From: an uncultured Christensenellaceae bacterium
GTDB taxonomy: Bacteria; Bacillota; Clostridia; Christensenellales; UBA3700
Assembly (NCBI GenBank): GCA_944381325.1
Contig: CALWKS010000001.1
Location: 310,001-374,000 of the forward strand
Length of the DNA: 64,000 bases
Reading direction: 5' to 3'
Both the position numbers and the translations under genes were made by a program. Numbering within the stretch: position 1 is the stretch's first letter; each line of letters opens with the position of its first letter. A model generated the notes under the pieces. That model did not search any database and had not been told where the DNA came from. It saw nothing but the letters and a program-made list of their open reading frames with translations. This document shows, piece after piece, positions 44,036-51,258 of the stretch.

Positions 44036-44704
44036 CTGTTTTGTAGTTGAAATATCGAAAACGCCCTGATTTTGAAGATAAAACTCAGGCACGTCGCCTA
44101 CTATGACGTTTTCGCAAAGTAAAAAAGAACTTTCGCAGAAGACGTCTTTTGCGTAAAGCGGCAGCACTACGTTTGCAGACGCAACTATGTCTATGTAAAG
44201 ACTGTGCCTGACCTGATTTATGCCTACGGTAACGAATTCAGAACGGAAATTGCATTCCGCAATCCCAACGGTTTCAACTTCTATTTTAACGTCTTTTCCG
44301 CTATCACCGAGAAGCAATATACCGCTGAACGCTCCCAAAGGCACGTCCACTCCGTCAACTGTTATTGCCTGCATTTCATTCAGTGCGACAGTGCTTATAA
44401 AACTCATAACGTTGTTGATCTTGAGCATATCAACGCTTATAAGGTTTATTTCACCTGCCGAATTGTATGTTATATTGACAAGATCAGAATATCCCAGAGC
44501 CGTCAGCTCTTCAACAGTTTCCTGATAAGCGTTGTTAAGCGCGCGCACAGCCTCGCCGCGAATAGAATAATACGCCTTATCCGTAACAAGCGGCACGATG
44601 TTGGAGCGCACGTAGATCAGTGCTCCGACAATGACTGCGATTATTATAATAAGCGCAACGATCTTTTTAATATTCTTTTTTCTTTTACAGCGGCAATATG
44701 ACAC
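44027..44704 (-). CDS. yunB: Sporulation protein YunB
   Basis: 225 residues: a basic N-terminus (CRCKRKKNIKK), one membrane helix (about 13-31) and an extracytoplasmic domain starting with the typical SIRGEAVRALNNAYQE. The family is made in the mother cell during sporulation; function poorly known. The only upstream start is GTG 44704, with no Shine-Dalgarno. A CATATAAT sequence five bases before it resembles a sigma-E -10 element and would make the mRNA nearly leaderless. Confidence 0.85.
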   Translation of the reverse strand: MSYCRCKRKKNIKKIVALIIIIAVIVGALIYVRSNIVPLVTDKAYYSIRGEAVRALNNAYQETVEELTALGYSDLVNITYNSAGEINLISVDMLKINNVMSFISTVALNEMQAITVDGVDVPLGAFSGILLLGDSGKDVKIEVETVGIAECNFRSEFVTVGINQVRHSLYIDIVASANVVLPLYAKDVFCESSFLLCENVIVGDVPEFYLQNQGVFDISTTKQLP

Positions 44705-44740
44705 GATATATTATATGCAGGTCAATTCTCACAGCGATAC

Positions 44741-44765
44741 AAAAAATAGGCGGCAAACGCCGCCT
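44741..44765 (-). terminator. Terminator of the spoVA operon
   Basis: Minus strand stem AGGCGGC/GCCGCCT with a 4-nt loop, then ATTTTTT. Confidence 0.85.
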
Positions 44766-44784
44766 AATATCTTACAATTGAATA

Positions 44785-45153
44785 TCAGGTGCTTTTGGGT
44801 TTCGATTTCGATATCAGAGCTATTATAAAGCCGAAGGCAATTGCGGCTGTCAGCCCTGCCGCCACTGCGGCAAGTCCGCCCGTACAAGCCTGATACAGAC
44901 CTAGCTTTGCGCCCTCTATCGCTCCTGCGGCAAGCGATTTGCCGAAGCCTGTTATAGGGATCGTTATTCCCGCTTTGCCGAACTCTTCGATGTATCTGAA
45001 AAGCCCTACAGCTTCGAGAAGCGCGCCTGCGAGCAAGAATGTAACAAGCACTCTTGCAGAAGTCATTCTTGTTTTATTTATAAGTATCTGCCCGACCGAA
45101 CACACAAGTCCGCCCACGGCAAACACTTTAAGATAGGTAAGAAAAATTTCCAT
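44785..45153 (-). CDS. spoVAE: Stage V sporulation protein AE (SpoVAEb)
   Basis: 122 residues, four membrane helices, with the PITGFGKSLAAGAIEGAKLG motif shared with SpoVAC (PITGFANSVVSPAIEYNKEG). Part of the SpoVA complex that moves dipicolinic acid into the forespore and out at germination. It follows spoVAD by 22 bp and ends the operon. Confidence 0.93.
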   Translation of the reverse strand: MEIFLTYLKVFAVGGLVCSVGQILINKTRMTSARVLVTFLLAGALLEAVGLFRYIEEFGKAGITIPITGFGKSLAAGAIEGAKLGLYQACTGGLAAVAAGLTAAIAFGFIIALISKSKPKST

Positions 45154-45175
45154 AAATTCACCCTTTACAACTGAA

Positions 45176-46180
45176 TTACATTTCTATAGCCACAGCGTGC
45201 GCGATAGCAGGTATGCTTTCTCCCTGAAGCGAAGAATCCTTTGACAACATCGCGCCTGTCGGAACAAGCAGAATGCGCTTGAGTCCGCCCTCTTTCATAG
45301 TTTTATATAGATAACTGCAGAATACAAGGCTGCTGCAACCTGCACCCGAGCCGCCGAGACCGCATTTCTGTCTGTCTTTAAAAATCATACAGCCGCAATC
45401 GTTTATCTTGTCTTTTATCGCTCCGCATTCCTGCTCAAGCATACTGCAAAGAAGTTCTCTGCCCAGCTTACCCAGATCGCCCGTAACGATAAGGTCGTAA
45501 TAATCAGCCGAAACGCCGCGCTCTTTAAGGTGCGCCGTAATCGTATCGTATGCGGCAGGAGCCATAGCCGCGCCCATATTATTGGGATCGTCAAGTCCCA
45601 TATCTATTACCTTGCCAAGAGTAAACCCTGTGATCTTGGGGCATTTGAATTTGGGTCTTTCAGACGTCAGCATTGCGCAACCTACGCCCGTAACCGTCCA
45701 CTGAGCCGTGGGAGCAGGCTGAGTGCCTAGCTCTAACGGGAAACGGTATTGCCTCTCAGCGGTGGCAAAATGCGAACTCGTACAGCATATTACCTTGTTT
45801 GCGCCGCTCTCTAAAAGTACTGCACCTGTTGCAAGCGCCTGTCCGAAAGTTGCGCACGCGCTGTAAAGTCCACAGAAAGGTATATCGAATTCCCTTGCAG
45901 AAAATCCCGAAGGGACAAGCTGATTGAGAAGATCTCCGCCTATGATCGCGTCTATATCTTCAGGCTTTGAGTCCGAGCTTTTCAGAAGATGCTCTATAGC
46001 GTGCTTTCTCAGCTTGATTTCAGCCTTTTCGTGCGATTTACAGCCGAATTCGCTCTCGTCTATAACGTAGTCGAAAAAGTCTCTGAGCCTTCCTTTTCCT
46101 TCGTCCACGCCCGCAATCGTAGCCGTATAAGCGATATATACTTTTTTATCGAGGATATAAGTCTGTCTTCCCTTTTTCAT
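45176..46180 (-). CDS. spoVAD: Stage V sporulation protein AD
   Basis: 334 residues, thiolase-like fold; SpoVAD binds dipicolinic acid on the inner membrane side of the channel. Seen here: PFCGLYSACATFGQAL, CCTSSHFATAERQYRFPLE, LGTQPAPTAQWTVTGVG and GLGGSGAGCSS, all typical of the family. ATG 46180 overlaps the spoVAC stop (TGATG), indicating coupled translation; the longer frame runs into spoVAC. Confidence 0.95.
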   Translation of the reverse strand: MKKGRQTYILDKKVYIAYTATIAGVDEGKGRLRDFFDYVIDESEFGCKSHEKAEIKLRKHAIEHLLKSSDSKPEDIDAIIGGDLLNQLVPSGFSAREFDIPFCGLYSACATFGQALATGAVLLESGANKVICCTSSHFATAERQYRFPLELGTQPAPTAQWTVTGVGCAMLTSERPKFKCPKITGFTLGKVIDMGLDDPNNMGAAMAPAAYDTITAHLKERGVSADYYDLIVTGDLGKLGRELLCSMLEQECGAIKDKINDCGCMIFKDRQKCGLGGSGAGCSSLVFCSYLYKTMKEGGLKRILLVPTGAMLSKDSSLQGESIPAIAHAVAIEM

Positions 46181-46629
46181 CAGAACAACCCAATAATATA
46201 ATAGACGACTCCGATAACGACCGAAGCGCATACGCCCGACACGATGACCGGTCCGGCAATTGAGAACATCTTTGCCATAAGTCCGAAAACAATGCCCTCT
46301 TTGTTATACTCGATCGCAGGCGAGACGACAGAGTTTGCAAAACCGGTTATGGGCAATACAGAGCCTGCGCCGGCATAATATCCTATCTTGTCGTACACGC
46401 CTAGACCGGTAAGAAGGCTACCTAAAAAGATCATTACAACGCCCGTAAGCGCGCCGATTTTCTTGTCGTCGAACGCAGGCAAAAGCACCTTAAGCAAATC
46501 TGAAAAAGCCTGACCTATCATACATATAAGTCCGCCTATTGCAAAAGCGCATAATATCGTTTTGCCTTCTTTGGTTTTAGGCGTTGTCTCTTTGACTAAT
46601 TCCCCGTATTCCTTCTTGTCCATCTGCAT
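46180..46629 (-). CDS. spoVAC: Stage V sporulation protein AC
   Basis: 149 residues. A charged N-terminus (about 1-25) precedes helices near 26-45, 58-80 and 122-147; SVLPITGFANSVVSPAIEY is the signature. In Bacillus subtilis SpoVAC is the mechanosensitive pore of the dipicolinate channel. GGAGAGG lies before two possible ATGs (46629 and 46623); either works. Only AC, AD and AE(b) are present, the minimal set seen in Clostridia; spoVAA, AB and AF are not beside them. Confidence 0.94.
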   Translation of the reverse strand: MQMDKKEYGELVKETTPKTKEGKTILCAFAIGGLICMIGQAFSDLLKVLLPAFDDKKIGALTGVVMIFLGSLLTGLGVYDKIGYYAGAGSVLPITGFANSVVSPAIEYNKEGIVFGLMAKMFSIAGPVIVSGVCASVVIGVVYYIIGLF

Positions 46630-46708
46630 TTACCTCTCCTGACGGTCTCTTAAGCGGAAAGACCGATTCTTTATATTCGTTATAACCTTCGCTGTGGTTT
46701 TGTTTCAT
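46577..46708 (-). CDS. Putative 43-residue leader ORF of the spoVA operon
   Basis: Minus-strand ATG at 46708 with a very strong ribosome site (GCGGAGGTG, 6-7 nt spacing). It encodes 43 residues beginning MKQNHSEGYNEYKESVF and overlaps the first codons of spoVAC in another frame. It carries about 27 codons before the overlap. Not recognised. It may be a real small protein or a coupling leader for spoVAC. A forespore-type promoter is possible upstream (GGCAAATAATA near 46734-46744) but the spacing is imperfect. Confidence 0.45.
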   Translation of the reverse strand: MKQNHSEGYNEYKESVFPLKRPSGEVNADGQEGIRGISQRDNA

Positions 46709-46765
46709 TCAGACACCTCCGCTTTTAATAATGGTATTATTTGCCTGTTTCGCAATTTTATCCGT

Positions 46766-46790
46766 AAAAAAAGCGGCGGATAACCGCCGC
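46766..46790 (-). terminator. Terminator of the CmpB-like membrane gene
   Basis: Minus strand stem GCGGCGG/CCGCCGC with a 3-4 nt loop, then seven T. It separates the membrane gene from the spoVA operon. Confidence 0.85.
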
Positions 46791-46807
46791 GTCGAATATG
46801 TTTGAAA

Positions 46808-47512
46808 TCAGAACGATATAGACCAGTACATCGGCGCTTGCCTGAAAAGCACTATCTGAAGACACATAAAAAACGTATCGACAACGATCCACAGACCTAA
46901 AGTGCTGCACACCGCGCGAACAACGCCGTAATCTCCTTTGCTCTTCAGCGCGTGAATTGCAGGTCTCATAGCGTATTTATAAAGCACATAAGCGCCTGTG
47001 CCGTACCCAAGAGTTGAAAACAGACTAACGTATTGAGTAAGGTGAAGAGGTTGATTTGAGTAGTTCCAGAGTTTAACGCCGAAAAGCAGCTCCCACAGAT
47101 TGCCTATGATAAACTCTCCCGCAAATACCGCAAAACATATCAGCGAATAGGTAAATATGTTTGAAAGCACTTTGCTTTTGGCTGTTTTTTCTTTGAATAT
47201 TCTTACGCCGAACAAGCTGAGATCGTCAGGATCACCTACCATCGCGTGGAGAGCTATCGGCACCATGGCATACGGAGAAATAAACGGCAGAATGTGAAAA
47301 CGGCAGTCTATTCTGCCTGAAGATATGAGTTTTACCGTGTTTTCTGCAATCCAGCCAACAAAAGCAGTAGCAATTCCGATGACGTAAAGATAAACGAATT
47401 CAACTCCGCATACAGAAAATTTCGTTTTATTTTCAAATTCGTCTTCTGAAAGACAAAACGAAACTTCTTTTTTAAACGTTTTCAACGCATACGCGTTTTC
47501 GTAACAATACAT
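46808..47512 (-). CDS. Membrane protein, putative ABC-transporter type IV (CmpB-like) family
   Basis: 234 residues with about six hydrophobic segments. The motif LWELLFGVKLWNYSNQPLHLTQYVS resembles the WELLxGxxxWDYSxxPxNxxGxV signature of PF06541 (longer motif lies near residues 158-182). The family name is historical; no transport has been shown. Start chosen at ATG 47512 because GAGG sits 7 nt upstream; a GTG at 47524 overlaps that site. It lies between sigF and spoVA but has its own terminator, so a sporulation role is only suggested by position. Confidence 0.8.
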   Translation of the reverse strand: MYCYENAYALKTFKKEVSFCLSEDEFENKTKFSVCGVEFVYLYVIGIATAFVGWIAENTVKLISSGRIDCRFHILPFISPYAMVPIALHAMVGDPDDLSLFGVRIFKEKTAKSKVLSNIFTYSLICFAVFAGEFIIGNLWELLFGVKLWNYSNQPLHLTQYVSLFSTLGYGTGAYVLYKYAMRPAIHALKSKGDYGVVRAVCSTLGLWIVVDTFFMCLQIVLFRQAPMYWSISF

Positions 47513-47736
47513 TTTATCCCTCACGATACATTTTATGCCGCGCGCAAAAGTAAGTTCTCAGTCAGAAATAAATATTAAGCGGCAGAAAAAGCAAGTTGTT
47601 TTTCAGATCGTTTAAATGTTATTTAATATAGATTAATCGGATATTAAAGAAATCTTATTTTAGCGCCATTCAATGTAAAATCGAGGTATAATTATCAAAA
47701 AACGCTTTTTCAGACTCAAATTCAAGTCCGTTATAT

Positions 47737-47760
47737 AAAAAATGCGGCGCAATCGCCGCA
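47737..47760 (-). terminator. Terminator of the spoIIA operon
   Basis: Minus strand stem TGCGGCGA/GCGCCGCA followed by six T, directly after the sigF stop. The remaining 47513-47736 is AT-rich spacer. Confidence 0.85.
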
Positions 47761-47766
47761 GTATTA

Positions 47767-48483
47767 TCAGGCAAGAGCCTTCTTCATTTCACTTATTATT
47801 TTGCTTTCGATGCGCGAAACCTGAACTTGAGAAACGCCCAGTATCTTTGCAATTTCGCTCTGTGTTTTATCCTTGAAATATCTCAAAACGATAACCGTCT
47901 TTTCGCGCGAAGGCAAAGTTTTTATAAAGTCTTTCAGGATCATTCTGTTTATCATATCGTCGCCGTTCTCACCTGTAGCCAGCTTGTCCATAACGCATTG
48001 AGAATTGTCGTCGTCGTATTTTTCGTAAAGCGATACGGGATATTTACTGCTGTCCATTGCAAATACGACTTCCTGCGGCTCGACCCTCAGCTTTTCCGCC
48101 AGGTAATCGACTGACGGCGCGTCGCCGTGCTCCTGCTTGTACTCGCTGGTTATCTGCTGTATTTTGAGTGAAGTCGACTTCAGGGCGCGACTCACCTTGA
48201 TTGCTCCGTCGTCGCGTATGAAGCGCTTTATTTCGCCTGCGATCATTGGCACGGCATAAGTTGAAAACCTGACGCCGAAAGACACGTCGAAGTTGTTTAT
48301 AGCTTTGACCAGTCCCATTGCGCCCAGCTGAAGCAAATCGTCGTATTCTATCATTTTATTGCGATAGCGCGCCGCGATAGATTTTATAAGCGGCATATTG
48401 TGAACGATCAGCTTTTCTTTTGCGCTCTCGTCTCCGCCCTGAGCCGCAACGATGAGTTCGACAGTCTCTTTGTAATCAAGCAT
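47767..48483 (-). CDS. sigF: Forespore sigma factor sigma-F (SpoIIAC)
   Basis: 238 residues. Region 2 contains YDDLLQLGAMGLVKAINNFD and VRFSTYAVPMIAGEI, region 3 follows, and region 4 has the recognition helix AKILGVSQVQVSRIE. First compartment-specific sigma factor after asymmetric division. ATG 48483 overlaps the spoIIAB stop (TGATG), so it is translationally coupled to its anti-sigma partner. Last gene of spoIIA; spoVA does not follow directly. Confidence 0.96.
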   Translation of the reverse strand: MLDYKETVELIVAAQGGDESAKEKLIVHNMPLIKSIAARYRNKMIEYDDLLQLGAMGLVKAINNFDVSFGVRFSTYAVPMIAGEIKRFIRDDGAIKVSRALKSTSLKIQQITSEYKQEHGDAPSVDYLAEKLRVEPQEVVFAMDSSKYPVSLYEKYDDDNSQCVMDKLATGENGDDMINRMILKDFIKTLPSREKTVIVLRYFKDKTQSEIAKILGVSQVQVSRIESKIISEMKKALA

Positions 48484-48911
48484 CAAGCAACCTCTTTTCC
48501 GATATTTTTTACCATCGTAACCGTCGTACCTTTACCTGGCGTGGAGTCCACGCGCATTTCATCCATAAAAGTCCCCATCAGAGTGAAGCCCATACCGCTT
48601 CTTTCTTCTTCGGGCTTAGTCGTAAAGAACGGCTCCATAGCTTTTTCAACGTTTTCGATGCCCTTTCCGCCGTCGCTGATAATTATTGACAATTTTCCGT
48701 CGTCTACACACAGATCGAGATATACATAATTGCCTTTTTTACATTCATAACCGTGTATAACGCAGTTGGTAAACGCTTCTGATACCGCCGTTTTGATGTC
48801 CTCTATCTGCTCCACAGTCGGATTGAGTTCTACGCAGAAAGCGGCAACGGTGCTTCTGATAAAAGCGTCGTTTGCGATATCGGCTGAAATTTTGATATAA
48901 AGTTTATTCAT
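48483..48911 (-). CDS. spoIIAB: Anti-sigma-F factor SpoIIAB
   Basis: GHKL-type serine kinase that holds sigma-F and phosphorylates SpoIIAA. The ATP-binding boxes are visible: AVSEAFTNCVIHGYE (N box), DGGKGIENVE (G1) and SGMGFTLMGTFMD (G2). 142 residues from ATG 48911, chosen on homology (MNKLYIKISAD); the longer frame overlaps spoIIAA. AGGTTAT-type ribosome site upstream. Confidence 0.96.
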   Translation of the reverse strand: MNKLYIKISADIANDAFIRSTVAAFCVELNPTVEQIEDIKTAVSEAFTNCVIHGYECKKGNYVYLDLCVDDGKLSIIISDGGKGIENVEKAMEPFFTTKPEEERSGMGFTLMGTFMDEMRVDSTPGKGTTVTMVKNIGKEVA

Positions 48912-48918
48912 AATAACC

Positions 48919-49230
48919 TCACAGATTGATTTTTTGAATGATTGAGTATATGCCCGCCAGCGACAGAATTTTGTCAACCTGCGGTCTGGGCGACGATATA
49001 TATATTCCCGCGCCCGAACGTTTTAAAATCTTGTACCTGCCCAAAAGCATACCTATACCCGTGCTGTCCATAAAAGACAGACGCGAAAAATCAAAGACGA
49101 AATTTCTGAATCCGCCTGCGGATATGCGTTTGTCAAGTGCTTCGCGCACCTGAGAGGCAGTATGCTCGTCCAACTCACCGTCCAGCTCAGCGACGACGGC
49201 GTCTCCTTTGTTTAAAATATTCAGCTGCAT
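48919..49230 (-). CDS. spoIIAA: Anti-anti-sigma-F factor SpoIIAA
   Basis: STAS-domain protein, 103 residues. Ser56 in SFMDSTGIGMLLGRY is the residue phosphorylated by SpoIIAB and dephosphorylated by SpoIIE. Strong AAAGGAG ribosome site. First gene of the spoIIA operon; two Spo0A boxes lie in its promoter. Confidence 0.96.
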   Translation of the reverse strand: MQLNILNKGDAVVAELDGELDEHTASQVREALDKRISAGGFRNFVFDFSRLSFMDSTGIGMLLGRYKILKRSGAGIYISSPRPQVDKILSLAGIYSIIQKINL

Positions 49231-49257
49231 AGTATTCTCCTTTAATAATTTAAAAAT

Positions 49258-49312
49258 ATTATAATGCAGGCTGAATGTCGAAAAATTATCTTGTTTGAAG
49301 CGTTTTGTCGAA
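49258..49312 (-). promoter_or_regulatory. spoIIA promoter with two perfect Spo0A boxes
   Basis: TGTCGAA occurs at 49276-49282 and again at 49306-49312, same orientation, 30 bp apart (about three helical turns). A TATAAT -10 box (minus strand 49258-49263) lies 13 bp past the proximal box, which therefore abuts the -35 position, as in Spo0A-activated promoters such as spoIIG. Known spoIIA promoters use sigma-H; I see no convincing sigma-H -10 here. Confidence 0.75.
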
Positions 49313-49317
49313 TAAAG

Positions 49318-49342
49318 AAAAATCCGCCTATCAGCGGATTTT
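49318..49342 (-). terminator. Terminator fused to the stop codon of the 64-residue gene
   Basis: Minus strand stem AAAATCCGC/GCGGATTTTT with a 6-nt loop and T run. It insulates spoIIA regulation from the gene upstream. Confidence 0.8.
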
Positions 49343-49535
49343 AATCGTTTTTTATTTCTTCTACACAGATTTTATATCTGCTTCCGTCGGCGAAAGCAAT
49401 TTTAAAAGTGTGATCTTCTCTTTTTAAATCGCAAATAAACAGTTCTTTGAAAACACAATCGAGTTCATGACAAAAATCGTCAATAGAAATATAGTCTGAA
49501 ACATATCGGTAACGCGTATCAATTTTAATTATCAT
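49341..49535 (-). CDS. Small protein of unknown function (64 residues)
   Basis: 64 residues, mixed charged and aromatic, with a predicted beta-rich end (HTFKIAFADGSRYKICVEE). Not recognised. Support for reality: a promoter ends six bases before its ATG and a terminator begins at its stop codon. There is no ribosome site, so it would be translated from a leaderless mRNA. It diverges from the XRE regulator across 93 bp. Confidence 0.6.
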   Translation of the reverse strand: MIIKIDTRYRYVSDYISIDDFCHELDCVFKELFICDLKREDHTFKIAFADGSRYKICVEEIKND

Positions 49536-49541
49536 AATTCT

Positions 49542-49570
49542 ATTTTACATATCATTATTAGTAAACACAA
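49542..49570 (-). promoter_or_regulatory. Promoter of the 64-residue gene
   Basis: Minus strand: -35 TTGTGT (49565-49570), 17-bp spacer, -10 TAAAAT (49542-49547), six bases before the ATG. Confidence 0.5.
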
Positions 49571-49628
49571 GTATTTTCAACAACTGATTGCAATAATTTA
49601 CTTAAACTCAGTCTCAAAAGGTGCTTGT

Positions 49629-50063
49629 ATGAACAGAATAGCGTATTTTTCTGAATGTTTAAGAGATTTAATGATTGAAAAGAATATTTCTGCCGCTGCA
49701 TTGTCTTCTGAAAGCGGCGTGAATGTGTCGAGAATTTACGATTATCTTTCAGGAAAAGCTCCTGCAACTCACAACGCTGTTAAAATCGCACAAGTGCTTG
49801 AGTGCACTCTAGATTATTTATTCGGGTTTGAAAGCGAATACGAGGTATGCAAAGAATATACTCTTACGTCTGACTGCACTCAAAGATTCAGAGAAGCGGT
49901 TGAAAAAAGCGGCAAAACAAGATATCTTATATCTCAAGAAACAGGAATGACCCAAACTCAGCTTTCCAACTGGTATCTAGGCAAACAGATACCCAAACTC
50001 ATAAGCCTTGTCGATTTAGCGGATTATTTCAACTGCTCTTTAGACTATCTCGTAGGAAGATAA
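49629..50063 (+). CDS. XRE-family regulator with two helix-turn-helix domains
   Basis: 144 residues made of two Cro/C1-type domains in tandem: about 8-66 (SAALSSESGVNVSRIYDYLSG) and about 82-144 (LISQETGMTQTQLSNWYLGK). Both end in the same DYLFG/DYLVG pattern (LECTLDYLFG and FNCSLDYLVG), suggesting internal duplication. AAAGGTG ribosome site. Targets unknown; the divergent 64-residue gene is the obvious candidate. Confidence 0.88.
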   Translation: MNRIAYFSECLRDLMIEKNISAAALSSESGVNVSRIYDYLSGKAPATHNAVKIAQVLECTLDYLFGFESEYEVCKEYTLTSDCTQRFREAVEKSGKTRYLISQETGMTQTQLSNWYLGKQIPKLISLVDLADYFNCSLDYLVGR

Positions 50064-50105
50064 ACGGTTGTTATTATAATATCTTTGCGGCAATTCATTA
50101 TATCA

Positions 50106-50152
50106 TTGACTTGCCGTTTTTTATGAGATATAATATAGATAAATTTCTATAT
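50106..50152 (+). promoter_or_regulatory. Promoter and probable ArsR operator
   Basis: -35 TTGACT (50106-50111), 17-bp spacer, -10 TATAAT (50129-50134). A perfect 7-bp inverted repeat ATATAGA/TCTATAT (50133-50139 and 50146-50152) covers the -10 edge and transcript start, the usual place for an ArsR-family operator. Confidence 0.75.
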
Positions 50153-50162
50153 GAGGATTTAT

Positions 50163-50444
50163 ATGCAGGAAGAAAAAATATCGTCAAGATTAAAAGCGCT
50201 TGCCGACCCGGTCAGACTTCAGATCATTGAAATGCTGAGCGGAGGAAAAATGTGCGCTTGCAAAATACTGGAAAAATTTTCTATGACTCAGCCGACATTA
50301 TCCTACCATATGAAAATACTCGCTGAATGCGGACTTGTCATCGTGGAAAAAGACTGGAAATGGAGTTATTACACTCTGAATCCCGTTGCTTTAAATGAAA
50401 TATCCGTTTTTTTCACTAATTTATCTCAGGAGGAAACAAAATAA
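50163..50444 (+). CDS. ArsR-family metal/metalloid-responsive repressor
   Basis: 93 residues, winged helix. The helix before the HTH carries Cys31 and Cys33 (MCACKILEKF), the position of the ELCVCDL arsenic/antimony or cadmium site of ArsR/CadC. The recognition helix is SMTQPTLSYHMKIL. Start ATG 50163 has GAGG 6 nt upstream; the ATG at 50151 lies inside the operator. It overlaps the next gene by 1 bp and heads a three-gene operon of Cys-rich proteins. Confidence 0.9.
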   Translation: MQEEKISSRLKALADPVRLQIIEMLSGGKMCACKILEKFSMTQPTLSYHMKILAECGLVIVEKDWKWSYYTLNPVALNEISVFFTNLSQEETK

Positions 50445-50647
50445 TGAACTGCGTTAATTACGATTCTTGCCCGTGCCCCAAGGTATCATGCCCCAATCAC
50501 GGATATTGCTGCAAATGCGTTATAAAACATAAAAATACCGACAGTCTGCCCTATTGCCTTTTTGAAGACAACGGCGGAGACAAAAGCAACCGCAACTACT
50601 ACAATAAACTGAAAAAAAGATTTGAATGCGAGGGCAACAATGACTAA
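50444..50647 (+). CDS. Small Cys-rich protein (DUF6485-like)
   Basis: 67 residues with nine cysteines, most in the first 40 (C-x5-C-x-C-x4-C-x5-CC-x-C, then C38), plus two His; a probable metal-binding or zinc-ribbon-like protein. It resembles the family I know as DUF6485 (assignment from memory). ATG overlaps the arsR stop (ATAATG), and its end overlaps the DUF5714 start by 8 bp. Confidence 0.75.
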   Translation: MNCVNYDSCPCPKVSCPNHGYCCKCVIKHKNTDSLPYCLFEDNGGDKSNRNYYNKLKKRFECEGNND

Positions 50648-51206
50648 TACAGAAAAGTTTTCTCTTATACGCGAAGCCGTACTGAAAGAGACAAGCAACG
50701 ATCCCGTAGAAATTGCAAAGAACGTTATGAAAAACGCATTTGTGTCCATACACGGTCCTGAGCACCATTTTCTCGACGGAGCTGCATTTATCGTAGCTTA
50801 CAACAACGCCGGCGGAAACGCAGACGTTGACAAATATCTTGACGAACTTGAAAAACGTGCAGCACAGATGCCCGGAGCGATGTGCGGTTACTGGGGAGTC
50901 TGCGGCGCAGTCGCTTCAGTCGGCGCGGCGCTTGCGATAATCCACGGCACAGGTCCGTTATCTACAGACGAATTTTATAAGGACAATATGAAATATACTT
51001 CATCCGCCATTTCTGCAATGAGCATTACAGGCGGAGCGCGCTGTTGTAAACGCCACGCTTTCACTGCTCTCTCTCTGGGCGCTGAATTCGTAAAGAAAAA
51101 CTACGGCATAAATATGAATGTTAAGCCCTTCAGATGTGAATTCTCTCAGTTCAATCAACAATGCAAGAAAAGCGATTGTCCTTATTTTAATAAGTCTGAT
51201 GTATGA
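50640..51206 (+). CDS. DUF5714 domain protein, Cys/His-rich, unknown function
   Basis: 188 residues from ATG 50640 (GAGGGC ribosome site; TTG 50622 rejected). Conserved-looking clusters: HGPEHHFLDGAAFIVAYNN (His38, 42, 43), GAMCGYWGVCGAVASVGAA (Cys82, Cys88), GGARCCKRHAF (Cys135, 136, His139) and a C-terminal C-x8-C-x4-C. I recognise it as DUF5714. The Cys/His pattern suggests a bound metal centre and a redox or metal role; no reaction is known to me. Third gene of the ArsR operon, followed by a terminator. Confidence 0.82.
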   Translation: MTNTEKFSLIREAVLKETSNDPVEIAKNVMKNAFVSIHGPEHHFLDGAAFIVAYNNAGGNADVDKYLDELEKRAAQMPGAMCGYWGVCGAVASVGAALAIIHGTGPLSTDEFYKDNMKYTSSAISAMSITGGARCCKRHAFTALSLGAEFVKKNYGINMNVKPFRCEFSQFNQQCKKSDCPYFNKSDV

Positions 51207-51220
51207 TAATATAAAAACGC

Positions 51221-51258
51221 AAAAAAACAGCTGTCGCATTTTGCGACAGCTGTTTTTT
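51221..51258. terminator. Bidirectional terminator between the ArsR operon and the acetyltransferase gene
   Basis: Perfect palindrome AAAAAACAGCTGTCGCA / TGCGACAGCTGTTTTTT around TTT, with T runs in both directions. Confidence 0.92.
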
